A stretch of DNA of 64,000 nt, from positions 496,001 to 560,000 of the forward strand of contig CAUJLY010000006.1 of NCBI GenBank assembly GCA_963281155.1. Direction: 5' to 3'. Below are positions 55,802 through 64,000 of the stretch, piece after piece. The DNA is from Rhabditophanes sp. KR3021 (Eukaryota; Nematoda; Chromadorea; Rhabditida; Alloionematidae). Under the pieces are notes generated by a model that saw only the letters and a list, made by a program, of their open reading frames with translations, did not search any database and was not told the origin of the DNA. A program made the translations under genes and the position numbers. Position 1 is the first letter of the stretch; each line of letters begins with the position of its first letter.

Positions 55802-56160
55802 AATAACAAGGATATTTACCATTTTTAGGAAACATATGAATGCATATGTTACAAATTGTTGCCTTTATTTATTTATTAAGATCGAATAAATATTTAATTG
55901 TAAAAGTTTATTTTAATCGCTAATTGATAAAATAACACAAATGTTAAAATTATCTTATTAATATGCATGCAAAAATCGAATACAACTCCCTTAAACTTTC
56001 TTTTCATTTGTCATTAACAAAGGATTGACAATTAAAGGGCGTTCTGATGAGTTTATCTTATATTTATAAAACTAGTCGAATACGCCTAATACATTGTTTA
56101 TACAATCTCTCTTTTAAACTTTTTTATATAGATAAAAGATATTATTTCATATTTAGCCAA
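55802..56160. other. Intergenic, nothing recognised
   Basis: AT-rich 3' flank with AATAAA near 55885. Confidence 0.35.
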
Positions 56161-57140
56161 TAAAAGCTTTGATACCTTTATTAAGAATTATTCAAAAGAG
56201 ATTTATTTTGAAAAGAACTCGTGACTGCTCATGGATCTGGTCAAAATGGGCTGACAAAAATTTCGGCCATTACCGTTTTTATAGCTCTTTCCGATACAGT
56301 AAAGATTTAGACGCTATAGTAGATATTTTAAAAGATAAGGGCGGAGACAAACACTTTCTTTCTTTAATCTATCTGCTCTCTGCTCCTCCATGCATCGATA
56401 AAATCAAAATGTTTTCTTTGCAAATATACTTAGTTTTTCATGCTCTTTCCAATGACTATCATAACTTTGTTGTACGACAATTTTTTTTTGAACTCTAAAA
56501 AATTGTCCAAATTAGAAACAAAAAAAAACGGTCTTTAAGAATTCTGAGACCTTTCCAAAACGTATCTAACATCGAGATTTGGTCAGTTCTATGGGAAAAT
56601 AAAAAAAAGTGGTAGTTTGCTATTTATAATATCACGGTGGTGAAATGTATGCATTGTAGCAGGTCCACGCCAAATCCTCCGTTGCAATGGTCTAAGCATT
56701 TTAAAGCTGAATTAGATAAAAAATGACGTTTAAACTGTAGTTTGTTAGCATATCGTGTCCACGAGCCCTAGAAACACCCTATAACACCAAATTTTTTAAT
56801 AAATGTTTTATTTTAAATTGTTTAACTCGTGCCTTTAGATAATGTTTTTATAGAAAACTGAAGCTTTTGTTCAAAGTAATGATTATTTTGAACTTAAAAG
56901 ATAGGTTTTTATTTGAATTAAAGAAAACACTTTATTTAGACAAAAATTATAACAAAAGAACAAAGATATATACAATTTATTACAAAATTAAAAAAAAAGT
57001 CAAAACATGTTCTTTCGACTTTTCCTGCTTGATAGGGTTGAGCCTGGTTGATTTCTTTGTTTCATTGGATTCAGTTTTTCCTGGGCTTTCTAATGACTAT
57101 TGTTATGAACGTCTATTGCGAGTGAGATATTGACTACAAC
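56161..57140 (+). repeat. Mobile-element-like debris with the GCTCTTT-core repeat
   Basis: GC-richer patch at 56220-56400 with an open frame containing DCSWIWSKWADKNFGHYRFY, then the repeat core ATGCTCTTTCCAATGACTAT (56440) and CTTTCTAATGACTATT (57080), with shared flanks as in 52150-52850. No complete gene. The ORFs at 56169-56498 and 56867-57133 cross the repeat and are not accepted. Confidence 0.4.
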
Positions 57141-57958
57141 GTCGAAAAAATGATAAATTTCACCACCGTGCTCCTATAGATCCATAAAGAATGAGTTCAT
57201 GGCTAAAGAAACCTTGAGAATTTGACGAAGTATTTTCTGTTGTCGTTTTTGTTACAGACGAATTATTTCTTGCTAAAGTCCCCTTTATAATTTTAGTGCT
57301 GTTTGAAGGATGAATTTTGGTACTTGCATTGAGGCTTATTGAAACTGAAACAATACTTGGTTCATTTTTTAGATGAGGTTGGAATAGTAGAAGCTGCTAC
57401 AATACCTATAGCAGAAATTAAAGCAAAACGATGCAAAAACAACGTTGCGAGTCATTTTGATATTAAAGATAGTTACAAATTATATAGCATTTTTAAATTC
57501 AAATTTATTAAAAATGATTTCCCCATTTTGTATCATTATTATGTAAAATGTATAAAACATTCTTTGATATTAAAGAGGATTGTTAACATAAAGAAAATAT
57601 AAAGTAAAAAAGTAAAAATTTTATTAAATATAAAACAAATCCTACTTATATGATTCGAATGCTTACAAAAAAGTACCTATTTGCACTAGTATGTATAAAT
57701 TTAATCACCACAGATGCAACTGTGCTCTATTATCTTATAAGATAACATTGTTTTTAATAAATGGACATTATATTTGAGATACAAATCTTTGTACTTTTGT
57801 TTTTAAAAACACATTTTGATTGGTGATATCATTTAATAAGGTTAATGTCTGGGCAAAATGTTAAAAGTTGAAGATAATCCAATTGTACTAATAATAAAAT
57901 GGACATGTACTTGATAAAAAGATCATTTTAATAAACAAGAATTGTCTAATACATTGGA
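57141..57958. other. Intergenic, no supported gene
   Basis: The frame at 57339-57602 begins protein-like (FLDEVGIVEAATIPIAEIKA) but decays into AT-driven sequence. It may be an exon relic. Confidence 0.3.
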
Positions 57959-57966
57959 TATAAAAG
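57959..57966 (+). promoter_or_regulatory. TATA box of secreted His/Lys/Thr-rich gene
   Basis: TATAAAAG, 57 bp before the ATG at 58016 and only 18 bp before an earlier in-frame ATG. The earlier one is therefore likely outside the transcript. Confidence 0.5.
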
Positions 57967-58015
57967 AGCTACAAAAATGGTATCTTTCATCATTCAAATC
58001 ATCAAACAATTTACA

Positions 58016-58744
58016 ATGCTTTTTAAATACTTGCTTATTGCCGCTATTGCTACTATTAGTATTGCTGCCCTTCCATTAACCAATGCCATTTCTGAAAGTG
58101 GGTTGGAACAAGAACATTATGAATCCAAAGCAATAGAAGATTCTATTACTATTGTTCCTGAAGATGGAGTAATATCTGAAGAAACAAATCATGTTGTTGA
58201 ATGGCACGGAAAACACAAGAAAACCACTCATAAGAAAGGACATCATACTACTCACAAAAAAGCAAAAGCTACTACTCACAAACAAGGCGAAGCTACTACT
58301 GCTGCTCCAGAAAAAGAATCTAAACCCAAGATTTTTGTTTCCATTCCCGGTTTACTTCCTGATCCATTCGATCTTCTCATTAAGTCTGTAGTACAAGCTT
58401 TATCTGGACTTACTGGAGGAGCAGGAGGAATTGCCCCTGCTGATTTATCAAAGTATACTGGCGAACTTACTGATTCAGTTGAAGCAGTCCAAAAAGTTAG
58501 TTATTTAAAAATTGATTAATACATAATTGTTTAGGATCAAAAACTACCTGGAGATGCTAAATTTGACCCATCGACAGCTACTGCAGCTATTACCAATTTG
58601 AAAGAAACTGATTCAGCCATCCCAGCCCCAGTAACTGACATTTTCTCTGGATTACTTGGTCAGTTTTCACTTTTTAATTTACCAATTGATAAAGTTCTTG
58701 GACTTTTGGGGAAACTTTCTGATCAAACCAAAGCTATTCAATAA
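58016..58744 (+). CDS. Secreted protein with His/Lys/Thr-rich repeat, 229 aa, two exons
   Basis: Exons are 58016-58495 and 58535-58744 (39-nt intron). The start at 58016 gives the signal peptide MLFKYLLIAAIATISIAALP; the in-frame ATG at 57977 lies too close to the TATA box. Mature parts: an acidic segment, a low-complexity stretch with TTHKKGHHTTHKKAKATTHK (T-T-H-K-K/Q units, potential O-glycosylation and metal-binding His), then a hydrophobic, small-residue domain (VSIPGLLPDPFDLLIKSVVQ, LSGLTGGAGGIAPADLSKYT) and a C-terminal amphipathic part with LFNLPIDKVLGLLGKLSDQT. No cysteine. Unknown, probably surface or secreted. Confidence 0.7.
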
Positions 58745-59329
58745 TTTCTATCTTCCCATCTTTTTATAAAATAATAAATTCATGCTTTTAACAAATTAGT
58801 TAATTAATGATAATCTGTTCATTGATACACTCTAATAAACATATTTTGTAAATATTTAAGTATATGGGACATAGTTAATGATGATAAATTAGATAAATTT
58901 ACATGCATATATTTTCATCATTCTTATTTTCTATCCAATATGTATATTTATCCCACTTATTAGGAAGGCTTTTTATTAAATAAAGGTTCTCAATTTTGTA
59001 GTTATCTAACACCCAGATTCCTACGAATATGCAGATCTAATGTAGGGGGCTCTTCTAAAAGACATGATGTATATTTTTAATAGTCAAGTGGAAACTTTAA
59101 GTTGTATATGATTAATGACTTAATCAATTTGAACTTACAAGAAAATAGTTAATGTTGATTAATCATCTATGTCAACTTTTATTGCCAATCAAAATTATTC
59201 TAAAGAAAAGTCTAAAAGCAACAGTCTTTGAAGGTGTTTTATTAATCAGCAAATTGATTACTTATCTTGAAATCCTTATCACTTTAACTCCCCCGAAAAA
59301 TACAGATTCTTCTACATCAACAGCTGATG
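58745..59329. other. Intergenic, nothing recognised
   Basis: AT-rich. The plus-strand frame at 59152-59364 partly belongs to the hAT-like relic (acidic STADECSVYDTDDSD) and is otherwise unsupported. Confidence 0.35.
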
Positions 59330-59845
59330 AATGTTCCGTCTATGACACCGATGATTCCGATTAACAATGATGCAGGAGACTTACAAAACAATGAAATTAT
59401 TATGTTAAATATTATTACTGCTGAAAGTATTAATAGCTGTGCACAAAACATCTTAAATCAAGCTAGAGATCGTTTTTTACCTTTTGAGCCTATCTACATT
59501 CAAGTAAGTTTAAACATTTTATAACTAAATTTATTTTTAAGGCTTTATTTGCTCACAATCACTATTGTTTTAAAAAATTCCAAATATCACTAAATCAGAC
59601 TAGGAAACGGAATAAAGTTTTTTCCAAAAAGGAATTGTATTTGTCATCAATTTTTTCAAACAATCAACAAGATTCTGAAATGTTTTGGAAGAACAATGGT
59701 ACCCTATTTCCTCAACTAAAGGAATACTTTTATCAATATCGGACTATACAGCTGACTACTATTTCATCTGAATCATCCTTTTGAGTTGTCAGAAAGGCTT
59801 TGCGATATTCACGCCATAGTATTAAGCATGATAATTTTTAAATTT
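59330..59845 (+). pseudogene. hAT transposase C-terminal relic
   Basis: After NAGD..ESINSCAQNILNQARDR and a possible 40-nt intron (GTAAGT at 59502), the frame reads to SEMFWKNNGTLFPQLKEYFY then QLTTISSESSF. This is the layout of the hAT dimerisation region (F/W-W-x-x-N....F/Y-P-x-L......TS..SE..FS). At 59782-59784 a TGA stands where Ser is expected, after which VVRKALRYSRHSIKHDNF continues in frame, as the family does (..R..L......). N-terminal catalytic part not found. Dead fragment. Confidence 0.55.
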
Positions 59846-60230
59846 TTCCCTTGCATGTTAAGATTCATTTACGCGTTTAAGTATGTTTGTTTTATATGTT
59901 TTGTTTATTGAACATTTTGTTAATCCCTTTTTTAAAACAATTACTTTTTTTGACAAAAAACCCCTTTAAATCATTTAAATATCTGTTAAATCCTTTAAAA
60001 ATTCATCAGATTCATTAAAAAATCCTTTAAATCCATCAAATCCATAATATATATCTTCTGTGCTTATTTTGCTACCCTTAGTTGCAATCTATTTACCACA
60101 AAAATTTATAGCATGATTCATAAGATAAGCAAGGAAGACTGCTTTGTATGCTTATCTATGACGTTACTTAAGAAAGTAATTGTAAAATAAAATGTGTAAA
60201 TTGAAATCAGAAGGGCAAAAATTCACTTTT
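59846..60230. other. Intergenic with short A/T-rich repeats
   Basis: Around 59955-60050 is a run of related units of the type CCTTTAAATC(A/C)ATTAAA / AATCCATCAAATCC (about 10-17 bp). The end carries the promoter elements shared with the IgGFc-like genes. Confidence 0.4.
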
Positions 60231-60240
60231 GGGTTCGACA
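60231..60240 (+). promoter_or_regulatory. GGGTTCGACA box upstream of IgGFc-like copy C
   Basis: ATTCACTTTTGGGTTCGACA ends 18 bp before the ATG at 60259. The same box (ATTCATTCCTGGGTTCGACA) ends 11 bp before copy D, and a weaker form (TTCATTTCTGGGCTATC) precedes copy E. Confidence 0.5.
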
Positions 60241-60258
60241 AATTTATTATATTTAAGA

Positions 60259-61347
60259 ATGAAAATCTTTTTATTATTTGCTTTACAACTTTGTTGAACA
60301 TTAACCATTTGTATGCTGCCCAAGATTCACATTATTTTTTCTTTATTACAAGTTTTCCATGTTACAAGGAATTAAATCCTGGCAGTGTTAGGGTCACCTT
60401 AAATTTAATTAATAATGTCGAATTCAAAAATGACGTGACTATTAGCTATTGGTCTCCAGCTTCAAATGCCAAAAAAACACTGACTCTCACCTTAGATCCA
60501 AACGGTTATAAAAGCGTGAGTTGAATGAATTACATAGATTAATACATTTTTTGTAGATAACTCTAAATTATCTTGATGTTGTTAAAGATAATTTTAATTC
60601 AAATGTAGAACATATTTAATACCTGATCCTCGTATCATCATCAAATCACAATTTTCAATAAAGGTCATTTCACGACTTTATAACTTTGTTTTAGGATTAA
60701 GAGACACAGAGATGGTCCCAAGTTTTGATATGGCTAGTTCTTACTATTTAGTTAATTTACCAAATGCTAATTAAATAATTCATATTTTGGGATCTGAAAC
60801 AACTGATACAGATATCGCGGTATATCATTACATTGATGCGACTCTTTTTACTACATATAAATTAAAAGCAGCACAAACTCTCGGAACTTGTCAAAATGCA
60901 ATTGTATTTCCTTCTGGAGATGATAGAAGAACCCATACATTTTCAATATTTTCCAACGCTCCTATTATGGTTGTTGGAACTGTTACAAAGGTTGATTTAT
61001 TGTCAACTAATTCACCCAACCCTTCAACTAAAAATGATCTTTCTGACTATGCATACGAGCATTTCCAACCATCTTTTTATTTTGATTGTTCTTATGCTCT
61101 CAACGGTGATGGAGATCGTCGTATCATTACTTCACAATTTACCAAAGCAATCTACGTAACTCCAGGTGGTATCAGTTTTGCCACTTTCACCATAAATTCA
61201 TATTTTGAAATTTACATCGACTCAAGTGTACCAACAGATTCTTTTATCCTTGACAACAAATTAGTAACTAACAAGGTAATCTTATTAAGAGAAACCATTG
61301 CCTTTTCGGTAAAAAATACAATTGCTACACTATCAACATTCAATTAA
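60259..61347 (+). pseudogene. IgGFc-binding-domain-like gene (copy C), decayed
   Basis: The ATG at 60259 starts a signal peptide (MKIFLLFALQL) whose frame is lost within a few codons. The mature start (AAQDSHYFFFITSFPCYKEL) is in another frame. The intron after GYKS (GTGAGT..TTGTAG) lies at the same position as in copies B and D. Exon 2 has a -1 shift near 60618 and an in-frame TAA (60773-60775) where copy D has Gln. It then lacks about 100 residues: TKAIYVTPGG is followed directly by ISFATFTINSYFEIYIDSSV. The C-terminal YGY..AGY part is also missing. A dead paralogue of copy D. Confidence 0.8.
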
Positions 61348-61822
61348 GTTATTTGTAAAATTGTATTAGATTATTTATAATTTCTTTAATTGATGTGAAT
61401 AAAAGAATGTAAATGTACTTTATTTTGAAAATTATTACTATACATAAGGTTCTATTTCATTGAGACCAGTGTTAATACTATCAATTAATTTTTGGTGTAA
61501 GTGATGTTGAGTTTTGAAACTTTCATTTTATTACTTTTTTTATAGATTTGTATTAGCTATTTACAACAAAAATTCATTTTACAAAAACCTTTAACATGAA
61601 TCATTATCAGCTTCACTCTATTCAAACACAGAATAATCAATTAAATTCAGAGTTACGTGGTTAATGGGACATTTCACAAAAATGTAACAAAATATGAATA
61701 GCCTTATATAGGAAATGACTGTGAATTCTTATCTATTACCAATAAAATTAGTGATAAAGTTCACAAAGCTATAAAAAAATCATTTATAAATAAAATGCAA
61801 AACTATACATATATTCATTCCT
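61348..61822. other. Spacer between paralogues C and D
   Basis: Contains the sequence GGAAATGACTGTGAATTCTTATCTAT (in part) also found before copies C and E, i.e. duplicated promoter DNA. No gene. Confidence 0.4.
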
Positions 61823-61832
61823 GGGTTCGACA
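61823..61832 (+). promoter_or_regulatory. GGGTTCGACA box upstream of IgGFc-like copy D
   Basis: Identical ten-base box to that before copy C, 11 bp upstream of the ATG at 61844. Confidence 0.5.
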
Positions 61833-61843
61833 TAACCCTAAAG

Positions 61844-63423
61844 ATGAACAAATATTTACTATTTGCCTTACCCTTTTTATTAAGGTTCCTTAACGTGCAT
61901 GCATTTCAAGACTCAGATGGCACCTATTTCGTAACCAGTTTCCCTTGCTACAATGAACATAATCCAGGCAGTATGGATGTTTCCTTAAACTTTGCTAATA
62001 ACGCAAACCAAGTTAATAAAATAACTATAACCTATTGGTCAGTGGCCACAAACTCGAAACAAATTCAAACTATATGGCTAGATCCATTAGCTTACAAGAC
62101 CGTACGTTTAAATTAAATATACTTCAAAATATATTTTTTTAGATTAATCTAAACTACATGGAAGTAGTTAAAGACAATCTTGATATAAGCAAGGAAAATA
62201 CATTAATGGCAGATCCCCGTATCATCATTACTGCAGTATATTCAATAAAGGTTATTTCAAGAATTTTTAATTCAGTAAATGCTTATGGTGATTCTGAAAT
62301 GGTGCCAACTAGTGTTATAGCAAACACCGCATACATGGTACAATTACCAAAACCTAATCCGGGAGCCGTACAATTAATTCATATTTTAGGAAGTGATTAT
62401 AAGGATGTATCCGTTTCTGTATATCATTACATTAATGGCCTCTACCATAGCAATTATGGTTTGAAAGTATCACAATTACTTGGAGCTAGACAGAATGTCC
62501 TTTCTGTGGCTTCTGATGGCAATAAACACGCTTTTTCAATTTATGGAGATGCTCCCTTCTTTGTGGTAGGAGCTGTAACTAAAGTGGATTTGTTATCAAC
62601 TAATTCAATTCAATCTACTGTCAATAGTATGACTGATTATGCTTACATGCATTTTTATCCATCAGATTTGTATGATTGTACAAAGGCTTTGAATGGTGTG
62701 GGAGATCGTCGGATGATCGACTTCCAGTATACTAAATCCGTCTATGTAACACCTCCAAGAATGAATGGATGTGCAAATAAATTGCCAATAAATATTGTTG
62801 ATCAGTATACGCCAAATACGCCTTCTTTGGTCAGCTTGAGAGAATACGTTGCCTCTAACCTAGTTTTAAAGTCTGGGTATAGAAGGGGAATCACGAGCGC
62901 ATATGATTATACTCCGTGGATTAGATTTGGTGGTTTAAGAGGAATTGGAACAAACGACAAGGAACAATTATATTCAGCCTTTATTCATTATATTCCAGAA
63001 ACTTCCCAATACATTACAGGTGATCTTACATTTGTAACGTTCACTTCAAACTCAGTCCTTGAAATTTACGCTGAATCGAGTATATCAAAAAATTCATTCT
63101 ACATTGACAACTTACTTATTACCAACGATCAATTTACATCATCATTTAAGATGGGTTTGTTTAATGGTAAATATAATCGTTTTACCATCAAAGTAACTAA
63201 CATTGGGTTCCATGTCCTTAAAGTTACAAGTCCCGGTTCATATATTGCATACGTAGTTGGAGAAAATGTTGTTGGCAATTCAGGGATTTATGGCTATGTG
63301 GCTGGATATAATATGAATAGATTGGGATATTTCAAGACAACTGTTGAAACAACTACAAAAAGTGCAAGTAGAATATGTGGATCTTTATTAATTATGTTTT
63401 TTATTTTTATTAGATTGATGTAA
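61844..63423 (+). CDS. IgGFc-binding-domain-like secreted/anchored protein (copy D), intact, 512 aa
   Basis: Exons are 61844-62101 and 62143-63423 (41-nt intron). Signal peptide MNKYLLFALPFLLRFLNVHA, then DGTYFVTSFPCYNEHNPGSM (entry of the domain), repeated beta-like segments (KITITYWSVATNSKQ; DPRIIITAVYSIKVISRIFN; FFVVGAVTKVDLLS), YDCTKALNGVGDRR, INIVDQ.., SVLEIYAESSISKNSFYIDN, YIAYVVGENVV..IYGYVAGYNM, a short Thr stretch (TTVETTTKS) and a hydrophobic end suggesting GPI anchoring. The fold and the YGY-x-AG motif resemble IgGFc-binding N-terminal domains, which are common in nematode surface and mucin-associated proteins. Pattern-based only. The only uninterrupted member in the window. Confidence 0.75.
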
Positions 63424-63988
63424 ATTATAAACTTTTTTAATTTAAATTTCTTAAGATTTGTTTAATGCTTCACACAAATTAAATTGTAGTTACTTTTTGG
63501 CGAATCTTTTTAACAATTTCTAAAAGAAATTATAAGTACATAATCTCTTGTCATTTTTTTAATCACTGAAAAATAATTTTATTATAGCATTCAAATTAGT
63601 ATTTGACAAGTGTGAATCATTAAAAACTCATTCCTTAATTGAATTAAGCTAGTATAAATGTGCTAAAAGACAATCTACTAGCATGTCTCATAATGACATC
63701 ACCTTAATAAAATAAAAGAACATAAAATTTAAATCATATAAAATTCTTTTTATTTGAATTCTGAGCAATCACATAAATATATCACTTAATGGGTAATGTG
63801 TATCATTCACATTTTTAACAAAAAGTAACAAATGAATATAGCAAGGGTGGAAATGACTATGTATACTTATCTATGATTATACATTTGATTATAAAGTTCT
63901 TAAGCTGTAAAAAAAGAATCATAAATAGACGACAGTTTTCTCCTAAAAGTTCATTTCTGGGCTATCTAACTACAGAAAATACTTGATA
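63424..63988. other. Spacer with duplicated promoter of copy E
   Basis: GGAAATGACTATGTATACTT, then ATAAATAGAC (TATA-like, about 63921) and TTCATTTCTGGG resemble the flanks upstream of copies C and D. Confidence 0.4.
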
Positions 63989-64000
63989 ATGAAATTATTT
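63989..64000 (+). CDS. Start of a further IgGFc-like paralogue (copy E), cut by window edge
   Basis: ATGAAATTATTT (MKLF..) lies at the position relative to the duplicated upstream sequence where copies C and D start. Only four codons are in the window, so the assignment rests on the shared flank. Confidence 0.4.

Noticed and set aside
56169..56498. Plus-strand frame, 109 aa
   Set aside because: Runs through the repeat core found elsewhere, so the open frame is repeat-driven.
57339..57602. Plus-strand frame, 87 aa
   Set aside because: The first 35 residues look protein-like but the rest is AT-driven, with no exon partner.
1..64000. CRISPR arrays, bacterial operons, riboswitches, phage or virus genes
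   Set aside because: Spliced genes, SL and 5S RNAs and transposon families show nuclear nematode DNA. No spaced direct repeats of CRISPR type and no viral gene were seen.

Overview
The window is AT-rich eukaryotic DNA (GC estimated by eye at about 28-30 %). Genes carry very short introns (about 36-50 nt, GT..TTTTAG or TTTCAG). The organism is a nematode. The evidence is a 5S rRNA gene, spliced-leader (SL) RNA genes with an Sm site, trans-splice-like acceptors a few bases before several start codons, serpentine chemoreceptor-like GPCRs, saposin-like proteins, a CAP/SCP protein, and many Tc1-type transposons. The SL is a nematode SL1 variant (starts GGTTTAAAAAACCC, ends AGTTTGAG) rather than the canonical C. 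elegans SL1. With the base composition this points tentatively to clade IV, Strongyloididae or relatives. That placement is inference.

Layout. 0-5.4 kb: a dead GPCR copy, a complete four-exon cytochrome P450, and a truncated UDP-glucuronosyltransferase (UGT) relic. 5.4-7.5 kb: a 1.55-kb Tc1-like element with long TIRs inserted beside a non-LTR retrotransposon endonuclease relic. 8-11 kb: a small secreted protein, a decayed gene, an SL RNA gene, a 5S rRNA gene and a tRNA-Asp-like sequence. 11.4-21.3 kb: transposon-derived ORFs (an unknown transposon-like family, MULE, Tc1), with an intact UGT and a GPCR between them. 22-27 kb: an intact single-exon GPCR (paralogue of the dead one) and two paralogues resembling the IgGFc-binding domain, one heavily frameshifted. 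28-38 kb: a small secreted protein, a MITD1 homologue, two or three GPCRs, a saposin-like protein and a lysozyme relic. 39.5-42.2 kb: a CAP protein, then two complete and one truncated SL RNA gene, the last cut by a second Tc1 family. 43.7-50.4 kb: a saposin-like protein, three small four-TM proteins in a row, a short-chain dehydrogenase (SDR) and a gustatory-receptor-like protein. 51-57 kb: OTU/Helitron-like relics, a degenerate repeat, a second SDR, a 63-bp tandem repeat and a helical protein. 57.9-64 kb: a secreted His/Lys/Thr-rich protein, a hAT relic and a tandem array of three further IgGFc-like genes, the last cut by the window edge.

The genes do not form one pathway. P450, UGT and SDRs are typical small-molecule metabolism genes. 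GPCR and GR-like genes are sensory. Saposin, CAP, lysozyme relic and IgGFc-like genes encode secreted proteins. The region behaves like a fast-evolving chromosome arm with paralogue birth and death and dense transposon debris. Several frames are broken by single bases, often in homopolymers, so some 'pseudogenes' here may be sequencing errors; each is flagged.
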